From Actinomycetales bacterium (GTDB lineage: Bacteria > Actinomycetota > Actinomycetes > Actinomycetales > Microbacteriaceae): a stretch of DNA of 60,623 nt. Under the pieces are notes generated by a model, which did no database searches, was not told the DNA's origin, and worked only from the letters and a program-made list of their open reading frames with translations. Made by a program: the position numbers and the translations under genes. How positions within the stretch are numbered: the first letter of the stretch is position 1; each line of letters starts with the position of its first letter. This document shows, piece after piece, positions 17,971-26,881 of this stretch. The stretch is taken from contig JAATGV010000033.1 in assembly GCA_015654475.1 (NCBI GenBank), positions 1-60,623 of the forward strand, written 5' to 3'.

Positions 17971-19218
17971 CTAAGCTTGCGGGTGTTCTGCTGTCATGGG
18001 AGCGGATTTAGACGCGTCGAGCGGGCGCGTGAACGGAACGATCAGCAACGCCAACAACGAAACACAACCGACGACCACGAAGGAGTTCAGCAACCCGACA
18101 TGCTCGCCGAGGAAGCCGAGCAGGGGAGGTCCGCCGAGAAATGCGCCATATCCGATGGTCGAGACAACGCTCAATCGTGAGTGAGCGCGTGACGGGTCGT
18201 CTGCGGCGGCCGACATACCGACAGGAAAGCCGAGACTCGCTCCGAGCCCCCACACCGCCGCACCGATAAAGGCGAGCAGCGGCGAACCGAAAACCACGAG
18301 CAGACTGCCCAGGATGGCACAGATGAACGACACGCGCAGCACTACGACTCGGCCATACAAGTCGAGCAACCGTGTGCCGACGATTCGTCCGGCAGTCATG
18401 AACGTGAGAAACACCGCCGTCGCGACGACGCCAAGCGACTTCTCTAGACCGTGCCCGTTTACAAAGGCGACCGCCATCCAATCGTTCGCAGTGCCTTCAG
18501 CGAATGCGGCGGCGAGCACGACTACGCCGATGAGAAGCGTGCGCGGCTCTGTCCAGGCCGATCGCTGGCGCGAAGCCCCCGAACGGTGCCCTCCGGGTTG
18601 CCGTGATGCGGGCACTGCGGGGAGAAATGGCCGAACCGCGATCAGCACGGCACAGACGATCAGTGCGGTGACAATGAGGAGGTGAGGCAGGATGGGAAAC
18701 TGGATGCTGACCAGGAACGCACCGATAAGCGCTCCGACAACGCTACCGGCGCTGAATCCTGCATGAAACCAGGGCATGATCGAGCGGCCGAGCCTTTGTT
18801 CGACATGGGTTCCCTCGAGATTTTGCGAGACGTCCCAGATTCCGGTGCCGATCCCGTAGAGGAAGAGTCCGCCAAGCATGATGTGCATGGGCCAGCCATT
18901 CGGAATGGCAAGGGTCGCCACGACGATTCCGGGCACAGCGATGGCGACGCCGAGCAGAACCGACCGAGCGGCACCGATGCGCCCGAGAATTGCTCCGGCC
19001 GTTGGGAGACCACAGATTGCGCCGAGGGAGGTTGCGAGAACGAGGAGGCTGAGCTGCCAGGGGGTGAGGTTCAGTACCTCTTGAATGTCGGGAACGCGCG
19101 ACATCCACGATGCGAAAATGAAGCCGTTGAGCGCGAACACGACCATCACGCTGTTTCTTGCCCGGATGGCCTGAGGTTTGGATGGGGTGGATCGGGGAGC
19201 GAGTTCGGGCAGTGTCAC
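17971..19218 (-). CDS. MFS transporter (YbjJ-like)
   Basis: A 415-residue major facilitator with about twelve hydrophobic segments in two halves and a central basic linker (SRQPGGHRSGASRQRSAW). FASWMSRVPDIQEVLNLTPWQ followed by GAICGLPTAGAILGRIGAAR is typical of the YbjJ/fucose-permease-like branch. Exporter or importer of a small molecule at the inner membrane; substrate unknown. GTG at 19218 (VTLPELAPR) is chosen as start because upstream sequence in this frame looks non-coding. It faces away from csp and is co-oriented with the secreted protein upstream. Confidence 0.85.
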   Translation of the reverse strand: MTLPELAPRSTPSKPQAIRARNSVMVVFALNGFIFASWMSRVPDIQEVLNLTPWQLSLLVLATSLGAICGLPTAGAILGRIGAARSVLLGVAIAVPGIVVATLAIPNGWPMHIMLGGLFLYGIGTGIWDVSQNLEGTHVEQRLGRSIMPWFHAGFSAGSVVGALIGAFLVSIQFPILPHLLIVTALIVCAVLIAVRPFLPAVPASRQPGGHRSGASRQRSAWTEPRTLLIGVVVLAAAFAEGTANDWMAVAFVNGHGLEKSLGVVATAVFLTFMTAGRIVGTRLLDLYGRVVVLRVSFICAILGSLLVVFGSPLLAFIGAAVWGLGASLGFPVGMSAAADDPSRAHSRLSVVSTIGYGAFLGGPPLLGFLGEHVGLLNSFVVVGCVSLLALLIVPFTRPLDASKSAPMTAEHPQA

Positions 19219-19291
19219 ATATTCAAGCCTAAGGACTGTCGATGCGGACACAAAACGGGGCTCCACATCGGCGGCGTCTTGTTCCGAGGCG

Positions 19292-20083
19292 CTATTTGAA
19301 CCAGCGCCACATTGCCTTTGCTGCCGTGATCTGCTTGGCTTTGGGCTTGCCCTTGAGATAGATGCCGAGAATTTTGCCGGTCGCAACGTACGACATCGCA
19401 TCGGCGGCTTTTTCGAGCGGCAGGTTGCCCTTGCCGGTGAATCCGTGTGCTCTCAGCCATTTCTTGAGGCCATTGAGGCCTTTGAAACGCAGCTGAGCGG
19501 ATTTCGCCTGCACGACGTGCGCAGTCTCGTGGGCGAGCACCGACTTGCCTAACTTGGTGATTTTCTTCGAGGTCGCGTATTTGGTGGTGTCCGAGTCGAG
19601 ATTCATGGTTGGTCGCTTATAGGACTTCAACTTTGCATTGGGAAAAGCCGTGAACGTCACGTTGCCGCAGACAGAGCCAGGACAAAGCTTTTTGACAAAC
19701 CGGAAGTTGAGATTTGCCGACTTCGCGAGCTTCTTTACATATTTTTTGATGAGACTCATACGTTTTGCGCTCGCGGAGGCGACCTTCGTCGGCGCGGGCG
19801 GCAACGTTGCCGTGAGCGTTATCGTGATGGGTGAAGCGGGTGAGGATGTGCTCGATGTGGCGCTGATCTCGATGTAGTCGAAGCCGCTGTCAGCGGCAAA
19901 ACTGTCAGCCGCAAAAATGTCGGTGGTAAAGGTATGGCTCGCGGGGGAGTTTTGCGCAGAGGCGCTGGAAACAGCGCTAGCGGTGGGGGCGATAGACGAC
20001 AGTGCAGGAGCGGGCGCGGGAACAACGAGAGCCGTGGCAAGGAGGATTGCGACGATGGAAATGCTACGGCGAGAAGTGCTCAT
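19292..20083 (-). CDS. Secreted HExxH protein, putative zinc metallopeptidase
   Basis: A 263-residue protein with a signal peptide (MSTSRRSISIVAILLATALVVP) and an Ala/Ser/Pro-rich N-terminal region containing a small duplication, DIFAADSFAADSGF. The C-terminal half is basic. VLAHETAHVVQ near residues 183-192 gives an HExxH zinc motif, and LEKAADA at 223-229 supplies a Glu-x-x-x-Asp third-ligand motif as in gluzincins. Two Cys (LCPGSVC, about 134 and 139) could form a disulphide. No known peptidase family was recognised beyond the motif; a cell-wall-associated role is possible. ATG at 20083 is preferred over a GTG at 20095 because GGAACG precedes it. Confidence 0.6.
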   Translation of the reverse strand: MSTSRRSISIVAILLATALVVPAPAPALSSIAPTASAVSSASAQNSPASHTFTTDIFAADSFAADSGFDYIEISATSSTSSPASPITITLTATLPPAPTKVASASAKRMSLIKKYVKKLAKSANLNFRFVKKLCPGSVCGNVTFTAFPNAKLKSYKRPTMNLDSDTTKYATSKKITKLGKSVLAHETAHVVQAKSAQLRFKGLNGLKKWLRAHGFTGKGNLPLEKAADAMSYVATGKILGIYLKGKPKAKQITAAKAMWRWFK

Positions 20084-20519
20084 GATGCGTTCCACGGTCG
20101 GTTTGCCCGATCAGGGTTGAACGATGAAAGTCCCCCGCTTGATGCATGTCCGAGCCTGCAAGTGCTTCCGGATCCGGGAATCCTCCTTTCTCATATCGTC
20201 ACCATTCATGACGCGCATACGCCATGCGAATCTCTATCCTTACTAAGCAGTCGACGGGAAGAATTGTGAACAGTAGCGAATACTTCCTGCCCTGCACGCT
20301 GTGTGTTTGAAGTATATATACAAATATGAGGTTTGTCATATACGATTTGGACAAATGTCACGATTTTTGAAGTTTGGCCGAACACACTGAGCCTGTGATC
20401 GCCGTCATATCGGCCTTACGCTTGGCAAACTCGACTTCTGCCAGACACTTGACCACAATCTACGGTTTATTTGGTGGAAGTGGTGGACATCGTGGAGCGT
20501 GTCGTTAAGTGAAACTGTT
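20084..20519. other. AT-rich intergenic region upstream of the secreted HExxH gene
   Basis: About 435 bases without a supported gene. The part from 20290 to 20400 is markedly AT-rich (runs such as AGTATATATACAAATATGAG) against the high-GC background. An inverted pair TTTGTC (20332-20337) and GACAAA (20350-20355) could be a regulator site. It presumably holds the promoter of the HExxH gene; no exact promoter is assigned. Confidence 0.4.
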
Positions 20520-20732
20520 CTATCGGAAAATCCGACGCAGAGCAAGGGTGCCCGCCAAGACGACGCCAGAGACTGCAATCGCCACGACGATCCGGGCCGG
20601 AGTGAATGTCCGTTGGACGAATGCAGCCGGGCTGACTTTTTCGCGGAGTCGCACGACGTCACCGATCAGCGATTCCGTTGCCGCGCGAAAGTCGTCACGG
20701 GCCTGTGCTACTTCGTCGTCTCTCTCACTCAT
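20520..20732 (-). CDS. DUF3618 family membrane protein
   Basis: A 70-residue protein: an N-terminal helix MSERDDEVAQARDDFRAATE, then LIGDVVRLREKVSPAAF and a C-terminal hydrophobic segment IVVAIAVSGVVLAGTLAL followed by RRIFR. This is the DUF3618 pattern, a small single-span protein with a cytoplasmic helix, function unknown. Its ATG overlaps the end of the holin-like gene upstream by 8 bases, so the two are coupled. The pair is common in actinobacteria. Confidence 0.75.
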   Translation of the reverse strand: MSERDDEVAQARDDFRAATESLIGDVVRLREKVSPAAFVQRTFTPARIVVAIAVSGVVLAGTLALRRIFR

Positions 20733-21153
20733 TGGTCGTCTCCGGCGTCTGAGCTGAATTTCCTCGAACCTGAGCCGCGAAATCGCGTACCGCTGCAGAT
20801 GTCTCCGGGAAGCCCTTGGCCGATCCGATGACACGAGCGCCCGCTACGACGAGGCCGAACGCTGCCACGAGCCAGACCACGCCGACCACAAGTCCGGATA
20901 GGGCGTTTCCGATGAGCAGGCCGAGGCCCCACCATGCGGCAAGAGAGAGGAACAGGAGCGCGAAAGAGAAACCGATAAGCGCGACGACAAGCAGCGCCGA
21001 TCCGATACCGATGCGGGCGGAAATCGCCTTTGCTTCCGCGAGCATGATGACCGAGAGATGATGAATCGCTTCCTGGACGCTTTCGATGATGCGTGCGATG
21101 AGCGCTCGCGCACCCAACGTGTCGTGGTCGCTTCCGTCACGGGCATTTCGCAT
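20725..21153 (-). CDS. Phage holin family protein (actinobacterial holin-X / DUF1469)
   Basis: A 142-residue membrane protein. SVQEAIHHLSVIMLAEAKAI precedes two hydrophobic segments, about residues 52-75 and 80-105, then a short C-terminal tail. This matches the putative actinobacterial holin-X family, which despite the name is a host membrane protein of unknown role. ATG 21153 follows AGAAGGGGAAC. It is coupled to the DUF3618 gene. Confidence 0.78.
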   Translation of the reverse strand: MRNARDGSDHDTLGARALIARIIESVQEAIHHLSVIMLAEAKAISARIGIGSALLVVALIGFSFALLFLSLAAWWGLGLLIGNALSGLVVGVVWLVAAFGLVVAGARVIGSAKGFPETSAAVRDFAAQVRGNSAQTPETTNE

Positions 21154-21232
21154 GTGTTCCCCTTCTATATGGTGCGGTATCTTTCGTGCGTCGGTAGTTG
21201 CCGTGCTGTGACCTGATATGGACGAACTGTGG

Positions 21233-21844
21233 CTAAGCCTCATCTCGAGGTCGCCGCAGTGCGGCTCGCGCAATCTCTGCGACGAGAGGAAGTCTCACGA
21301 ATCCGTCACTCCGGAGAAAATGCCCGGCATTGGGAATGAGGTGGATCGTTGCGCCGATTTTTGCAGCGACATCTCGACTGTACGCGGGCGGTACGCTTCC
21401 GTCGTCGGAAGAGATCAAAATATGGCGAGCGCGCACGTGCGACACGATTGCTCGGTAATCGGTGGTGCTTCTGGTGAAGTCGTCGAGTTCGGGGAGGGAA
21501 GGAAGGGGACGATCGAAGCCGGCCACGAGAATGAGGCCAGCAAGGTTCCACGAGCCGGCTATTCCATCGAGTGCCCTCAGCGCGGTGATGGTTCCGAGAC
21601 TGTGGCCGACAACAACCGTGCTGAGATCGGGGCGGCCGATGGCGCTGCGCGCTGCGTCTATCCACCTGCCAGCAGTTGGCTGATCTGAATTCGGGAGATG
21701 CGGTGTCGTGACCTCAATGCCATGATCGGCAAGTTCGAGGCCGAGCCAGGGAAACCAATGGTCTTTGGGCGAGGCCCCGTAACCATGCAGGACGACGACC
21801 CGTCCACCCGACCTGGCGTCTTCGGCATCGACTTCGGTCATCAT
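21233..21844 (-). CDS. Alpha/beta hydrolase, RBBP9/YdeN family
   Basis: A 203-residue serine hydrolase. HGYGASPKDHWFPWL is the family-specific first block, GHSLG holds the nucleophile Ser, SSDDGSVPPAYS holds the acid and NAGHF the catalytic His. RBBP9/YdeN proteins are small esterase-like enzymes of poorly known substrate. The gene stands alone on the minus strand and is divergent from the DivIVA-like gene. Confidence 0.85.
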   Translation of the reverse strand: MMTEVDAEDARSGGRVVVLHGYGASPKDHWFPWLGLELADHGIEVTTPHLPNSDQPTAGRWIDAARSAIGRPDLSTVVVGHSLGTITALRALDGIAGSWNLAGLILVAGFDRPLPSLPELDDFTRSTTDYRAIVSHVRARHILISSDDGSVPPAYSRDVAAKIGATIHLIPNAGHFLRSDGFVRLPLVAEIARAALRRPRDEA

Positions 21845-22174
21845 GCGTTGCGTCCTTGGGAAGACAAGGTACGCTCGGTCAGCAACTGGTCGAAGTGGAC
21901 ATGTCGTCGGTGTCCATTCGCGATCGCAATGTCTGTCACTCGCATCACCTTTCGATCAGTCCGCACCGTGCCCTTTCATCCTATTTCTTTGGCGATGCGA
22001 TCCGTGCTGAGATCTCTACGTTCCGGTGGGACCTGTCGGCAGAGAGAGGATGAACACGGAGCGCAGATGTAACTTGCCGGCCGAACGAATCTCATACTCT
22101 GCGCAAAGTTGCGCCCGATATGATTCAGTTGGATGTCCCTACCGCAGCGTCACACAATTCATGGAGTGCCAACA
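21845..22174. other. Divergent intergenic region with no supported gene
   Basis: About 330 bases between the hydrolase and the DivIVA-like gene. A plus-strand frame at 21856-22053 is open but has neither a ribosome binding site nor recognisable content. The region should contain promoters for both flanking genes; none stands out enough to mark. Confidence 0.4.
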
Positions 22175-23332
22175 ATGTCGGACGAAAACACCGAGATCTT
22201 CTCGACCGCGTTTCGCGGGTATGACAAAGAGCAGGTCGACGGGATGATCGCCTCTCTCAGGTATGAACTTGAGCAGCGCGCCGCAGAGGACGCCAGTGCG
22301 CAAGAAGAGGTGCGGCGAATTAGGCTTCAGCTGGACGCGGCGACAGTGCGCGCCGACGAGGCGGAAGATCGTCTTGAGCGCCTCGCGGCGGAGATTCAGG
22401 AAGCGCCGATGCCGGATGCCGACTCTGATGCCCACGCGCCGCGGGTCGAATTCGAGGAGATTCTTCGAGTCGCCGAAGAACAAGCGAACAACGTCATTAC
22501 GAACGCCGTCGAGCAGGGCGAGAAATTTGTGACCGAAGCGCGTGCAGAGGTCGGAAAGCTCCGGGCTGAGGCTGAAGCTGAGGCTGAGGCGGTTCGCCAG
22601 CGAGCTGAGCACGAGTTGGCGCAAGCCCGGATCCGGATCGAGACAGAACGCACTGCGAACCAGGCGCGAATCGAGCAGGAACTCGCCGATGCGCTGGACA
22701 AAGTCGCCCAATCCGAGCGCGAAGCGGTGACGATCAAATCGGAGGCTGAGCGCGACGCGGCGAACATCCGTCAGATCGCTGAAACCGAAGCGGCCGAATC
22801 ACGCGTCATTGCAGAGCGCATCGTGAGTGAGGCGCGAGCGAAACAGCTGGAGTACGAGACTGCCCTTACACGTCGTGAGGACCAGGCGCAGCAGGAATTC
22901 CTCTCGATTCACAACCAGGCGGTTGCGCACTCGGAGCGAATCGTCAAAGACGCAAACGAAAAGGTGCAACGGGCGCTCGAGCACGCGAAACGAATCGAAG
23001 ACAACGCCAAAGCGTTCGAAGAGTCGGCGCGAACCCAGGCAGAACATGTGCTGGCTAAGGCGGATGTGCGAGCTAAGGAGATCATCGACGGCTCGCGGGA
23101 CAGGGCGCAGGCAATCGTCGACACGGTGATCGGCCACACCAAAGGCGTTGTCCGCGATGCCGAGGACCGCGCGCGCACGCTGCGCGCTCAGCAGCAGACG
23201 CTGTCGAGCTTTCTGACGGAGGTTGGCACTCTCGTTGTGGGGCTCGAAGATTACCAGCGCAGCACTACGGACGAAGCCGACGAGCACGGCCCAGAAGCCG
23301 AGGACGAGTCCTCGGCAGAGAACCAGGCATAG
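22175..23332 (+). CDS. DivIVA-domain coiled-coil protein
   Basis: A 385-residue, very acidic protein. FSTAFRGYDKEQVDGMIASL at residues 8-27 is a DivIVA N-terminal domain, the part that binds curved membrane in DivIVA/Wag31/GpsB. Residues from about 30 to 350 form an almost unbroken Ala/Glu/Arg-rich coiled coil with heptad character. The tail is Asp/Glu-rich. Such proteins organise poles, septa or the cell envelope in actinobacteria. The ATG at 22175 has GGAG eight bases ahead. It is longer than a typical DivIVA and resembles large scaffolds such as FilP/Scy in style; which it is cannot be decided. It lies outside any division-gene cluster here. Confidence 0.75.
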   Translation: MSDENTEIFSTAFRGYDKEQVDGMIASLRYELEQRAAEDASAQEEVRRIRLQLDAATVRADEAEDRLERLAAEIQEAPMPDADSDAHAPRVEFEEILRVAEEQANNVITNAVEQGEKFVTEARAEVGKLRAEAEAEAEAVRQRAEHELAQARIRIETERTANQARIEQELADALDKVAQSEREAVTIKSEAERDAANIRQIAETEAAESRVIAERIVSEARAKQLEYETALTRREDQAQQEFLSIHNQAVAHSERIVKDANEKVQRALEHAKRIEDNAKAFEESARTQAEHVLAKADVRAKEIIDGSRDRAQAIVDTVIGHTKGVVRDAEDRARTLRAQQQTLSSFLTEVGTLVVGLEDYQRSTTDEADEHGPEAEDESSAENQA

Positions 23333-23394
23333 GTCCGGCTCTCAGAATCCGCGACGAGAGTCATCGGTTGGGGCGAGGTTTGTCGGCGTTCGCC

Positions 23395-24129
23395 TCAGTG
23401 AGTTGCACTTCCCCCTGTTGCGAGTCTCATGAGCTCAGACGAGAAGTCGGTCGAGTCTTCGCCGTGTGCCGCCGTCGCGGATGACCCGTCGAACGTACGC
23501 GAGTAACTCCCACCGGCAGCGGCAAGCAATCGCTGGCGGCTCCCATTCGACGCGAGGGCGACAAGCTCTGCTGCCGCACGATCCAACCGCTCATTGAGCG
23601 CTGCAGGCGAAGCCCAGTCTTCGGTCGCCGCAAACACTGGTGTCGGGATGACAAGCGCCCGCATGTATGACAGGAGAGGACGCATGACAACGTCCGGCGC
23701 AAGCGCGTGACGGGGTGTACCCGCCGTGGCCACCATGGCAACCGGAGTCGCTGTCAGGGTGTCATCGTCGGCGACGTCGAGAAAGGATTTGAGCAGTCCG
23801 CTGTATGACGCCTTGTAAATGGGTGTCGCGATTATTACAGCATCCGCCGCACCGAGCGTCTCGAGTGCCGCGCGCAGGTTTTCGCTACGGAGCCCGGTCG
23901 TGATTGCGGACGCGATGTCGTGCGCGAGCGGTTTGAGCTCGAGCATTTGCGTGCTGGCGCTTAAACCCGATCTTTCTGCCGCGCGTGCGACGGCGACAAG
24001 CATGTCGCGCGCTAGCCCAGTCGTTGTCGAGCTCTCGCTTGTACCTGCAGAAACCGCCACCACAGTCAACGGCGCGGTCTGATCGAGTGCAGGGCCGGTC
24101 TGGTCGGTCGGTGCTTGGGTCTGAGTCAT
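23395..24129 (-). CDS. NAD(P)H-dependent FMN reductase
   Basis: A 244-residue flavodoxin-like reductase. VVAVSAGTSESSTTTGLARDML is the flavin phosphate loop, ADAVIIATPIYKASYSGLLKSFLD is the family signature of SsuE/MsuE-type proteins. It would supply reduced FMN to the LLM monooxygenase encoded two genes upstream. The N-terminal 20 residues are a Thr/Gln-rich extension. ATG overlaps the MarR stop (ATGA), so the genes are coupled and co-transcribed. Confidence 0.88.
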   Translation of the reverse strand: MTQTQAPTDQTGPALDQTAPLTVVAVSAGTSESSTTTGLARDMLVAVARAAERSGLSASTQMLELKPLAHDIASAITTGLRSENLRAALETLGAADAVIIATPIYKASYSGLLKSFLDVADDDTLTATPVAMVATAGTPRHALAPDVVMRPLLSYMRALVIPTPVFAATEDWASPAALNERLDRAAAELVALASNGSRQRLLAAAGGSYSRTFDGSSATAAHGEDSTDFSSELMRLATGGSATH

Positions 24130-24581
24130 CGGGGGTTCATCTCCAGAATTCGGTTGAGCAAGCGGGATAGGGTGTCTAGTTCGTCAGCGTCGAGTGCGGC
24201 TGACAAACGCTTATGGATCGCCAAGGCATGTTTCCTACCGACCTCGGCACGGGCGGCACGCCCTGCCTCGGTTATGGTCAACAGGCTTGCACGTCCATCC
24301 GCGGGGTCTGGGCCGCGCACCAGCAGTCCGCGTTCCTCAAGCCGGTCGACCGTGCGGGACAGCGTTGGCTGGCTGAGAAACACTTCCTTGCCGAGATCGG
24401 TGGCCCGCAGACTACATCCGACTTTCTCCAAGGAATACAGAATGTCGTATTCGTTGAGCGAGACAGGCGCCCAGATATGGTCCGCGGAGAAGTGGTTCAT
24501 CATGACCGCGTGGGTGTGCATAAGCGACTCCCACGCGGCATTGGCCTGACGAACGCTTGGCTGCTGCACAGTTGCTGACAT
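24126..24581 (-). CDS. MarR-family transcriptional regulator of the flavin locus
   Basis: A 151-residue winged-helix protein. LNEYDILYSLEKVGCSLRATDLGKEVF, then LSQPTLSRTVDRLEERGLLVR and DPADGRASLLTITEAGR are the recognition helix and wing of MarR proteins. ATG 24581 follows AGGAG. It sits between the LLM oxidoreductase and FMN reductase genes in one operon and probably represses it through the dyad at 25833-25852. No conserved redox Cys is apparent, so an organic ligand is more likely than thiol oxidation. Confidence 0.9.
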   Translation of the reverse strand: MSATVQQPSVRQANAAWESLMHTHAVMMNHFSADHIWAPVSLNEYDILYSLEKVGCSLRATDLGKEVFLSQPTLSRTVDRLEERGLLVRGPDPADGRASLLTITEAGRAARAEVGRKHALAIHKRLSAALDADELDTLSRLLNRILEMNPR

Positions 24582-24595
24582 GGTGGATCTCCTGG

Positions 24596-25783
24596 CTAGA
24601 GGGCCGGAAAGTTGATCACAAGGTTCGGGTCTGAGTCTTGGTAGGGGGATGTGCCGGTCACGTTGTCGCCTCGGTTGGCATTGGGCCGGGGCTGGCGTGG
24701 TGCTTCATCGCCATAGACGGCCTTGACGAGGGACGCGTGCGTCGGTGCCTCTGGGGTACCGGGCTTCTGGCGCGCTTCCGTTTCGCGGCGCAATACCGGC
24801 ACGACTTCTTCGCCAAGCAGGTCGAGTTATTCGAGCACGATCTTGAGCGGCAGCCCTGCATGATCCATCAGGAAGAGCTGGCGCTGGTAGTCGCCAAACG
24901 CATCGCGGTATTCAAGGGTCTTGTCGATAACCTCCTGTGGGCTACCCACAACAAGCGGCGTCTGGTCCATGACCTCTTCGAGCGATGGTCCGTGTCCATA
25001 TACGGGCGAAACGTCAAAGTATGGGCGGAACTCGCGAATGGCATCTTGCGACTTCGGGCGGATGAACGCCTGGCCGCCTACGCCGACGATGGCGTCTTCG
25101 GGGCGACCGTGCCCGTAATGCGCGAACCTGTTTCGGTACAGCTGGATCAGGCGGATGAAGTGCTCCCTTGGCCAGAAGATGTTGTTGGCGAAGAAGCCGT
25201 CACCGTAGTAGGCGGCTTGCTCGGCAATTTCGGGTGTGCGGATGGATCCGTGCCACACGAATGGGGGAACATCGTCGAGGGGTCGGGGGACAGACGTGAA
25301 GCCACGTAGCGGTGTGCGGAACTTGCCCTCCCAATCGACCACATCATTGCGCCACAGCTGGTGTAGCAGGTTGTATCCTTCAAGCGCCATTGGCAGCGAC
25401 TCGCGGATGTCCTTGCCGAACCAGGGATAAACCGGCGCGGTGTTTCCGCGACCGAGCATGAGATCCATGCGCCCATCAGCGAGGTGCTGCAGTGTTGCGT
25501 ATTCTTCTGCGATGCGCACCGGGTCATTCGTTGTGATCAAGGTTGTCGATGTCGACAGGATGATGCGCTCGGTCTGTGCGGCAATGTAGGCAAGGATCGT
25601 CGTTGGCGACGATGGGATGAATGGGGGGTTGTGGTGTTCGCCGATCGCATATACGTCGAGGCCGACTTCCTCGGCCTTCTTGGCGATGGCGACCTCGGCT
25701 TTGATGCGCTCATGCTCACTTGGCGTTTCGCCTAGTACGGGATTGTGGGTGACGTCGCCGACGCTGAAGATTCCGAACTGCAT
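24596..25783 (-). pseudogene. LLM-class flavin-dependent oxidoreductase interrupted by one in-frame TAA
   Basis: From ATG 25783 (AAGGAT upstream) the frame encodes a luciferase-like monooxygenase: MQFGIFSVGDVTHNP, VYAIGEHHNPPFIPSSP, GRMDLMLGRGNTAPVYPWFG, PPFVWHGSIRTPEIAEQAA. It meets TAA at 24827-24829 after 318 codons, right after LPLKIVLE. Beyond the stop the same frame continues as LDLLGEEVVPVLRRETEA and on to a natural TAG at 24596, for 76 more family-like codons with THASLV and NLVINFPAL. Homologues normally read Gln at the stop position (CAA to TAA would be one change). Truncation removes the C-terminal helices, so the product is probably inactive. A sequencing error is the alternative. 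Confidence 0.85.
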
Positions 25784-25832
25784 GGTTGTGATCCTTCGTC
25801 TCGAGACGCGGCGACCTTCACGTCGCGTCAAA

Positions 25833-25852
25833 TTGCATTCAGATGAATACAA
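25833..25852. promoter_or_regulatory. Probable MarR operator upstream of the LLM operon
   Basis: TTGCATTCA and TGAATACAA flank two bases, a dyad with eight of nine paired positions. It lies 50 bases ahead of the LLM start on the promoter side. Size and A/T-rich half sites are typical of MarR-type operators, and the operon encodes a MarR protein. The assignment is inference. Confidence 0.55.
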
Positions 25853-25940
25853 CCAAACGCGGGCGACTCTATTCCCGCAAGTTTTCTCAGGCAGCAACAT
25901 GGACGCGCGCGACGCATATTACGACCTGCCTGCCACGAGG

Positions 25941-26816
25941 CTACTGGTTGACGTCGTCCGGCGCCGCGCCGCCGCGCACCCCGGAATTCAACGTATCGAT
26001 CGCAACGATGTCCGCGCCATCCAACTCGAAACCGAACACATCTGCGTTCTGGCTGATTCGATCGGGATTAAGCGACTTGGGAATCACGACAAGGCCATTC
26101 TGCAGATGCCAGCGAATCAAAACCTGGGCAGGTGAGACCCCATGCTTCGCGGCGATAGCCGCAATCGTGGGATCGTGCAGAAGAGTGTTTTCGCGCTTGC
26201 CGCCGTTGAGGCCGTCCCGCGGGGTCCCGCCGAGCGGGCTCCACGACTCGGTGACGATTCCGTGATACTCGTCGAAAGCACGGGTCACATACTGCGGAAA
26301 ATGTGGATGCAGCTCGATCTGGTTGACCGCAGGAACCACATCGGCTTCATCGAGCAGTTCCTGCAGGTGAATGGGCGAGTTGTTGCATACGCCGATAGCC
26401 CGCGCCTTGCCCTGCTCAAGAATACGTTCAAGAGCATGCCAACTCTCAAGTTGCAGCCCGACCTTTGGCATGGGCCAATGGATGAGATACAGGTCAACGT
26501 AATCCAGGCCGAGACGCGCGAGGCTGCCGTCCACCGCAGCGAGCGCAGACTCGAATCCTTGGTCGGCGTTCCAAAGCTTTGTAGTGACGAAGATGTCCTC
26601 GCGCGCCACCCCGGAGCGCCGGATTCCCTCGCCAACTCCAACCTCATTGCCATAGATCTTCGCTGTGTCGATGTGACGGTAGCCGCCCTCCGTCAGCGCA
26701 TGGTTCACGGCATTGGTGGCATCATCATCGGGCACGAGAAAGACACCAAGACCGAGGACAGGCATTTCGACGCCGTTATTGAGAGTGATAGTTGATTCTG
26801 CAGAAAGGAGTGCCAT
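25941..26816 (-). CDS. Aldo/keto reductase
   Basis: A 291-residue NADPH-dependent reductase of the AKR5 (2,5-diketo-D-gluconate reductase-like) type. GYRHIDTAKIYGNEVGVGEG carries the catalytic Asp and Tyr, FVTTKLWN the Lys and LIHWPMP the His of the tetrad. VVIPKSLNPDRISQNADVF is the C-terminal NADPH site. ATG 26816 has AAAGGAG ahead. It is divergent from yggS and lies upstream of the LLM operon on the same strand; whether co-transcribed is unclear because of the 157-base spacer with its own dyad. Confidence 0.92.
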   Translation of the reverse strand: MALLSAESTITLNNGVEMPVLGLGVFLVPDDDATNAVNHALTEGGYRHIDTAKIYGNEVGVGEGIRRSGVAREDIFVTTKLWNADQGFESALAAVDGSLARLGLDYVDLYLIHWPMPKVGLQLESWHALERILEQGKARAIGVCNNSPIHLQELLDEADVVPAVNQIELHPHFPQYVTRAFDEYHGIVTESWSPLGGTPRDGLNGGKRENTLLHDPTIAAIAAKHGVSPAQVLIRWHLQNGLVVIPKSLNPDRISQNADVFGFELDGADIVAIDTLNSGVRGGAAPDDVNQ

Positions 26817-26881
26817 AGCACCTAGCCTAACTACCTGGCGGGAAATGATAGACCTCGGGTGGTCCGTGATATAAATCTTGC

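Noticed and set aside
20725-21153. Prophage remnant suggested by the holin-family gene
   Set aside because: No endolysin, structural or integrase gene nearby; this holin-X family is a common chromosomal protein in actinobacteria.
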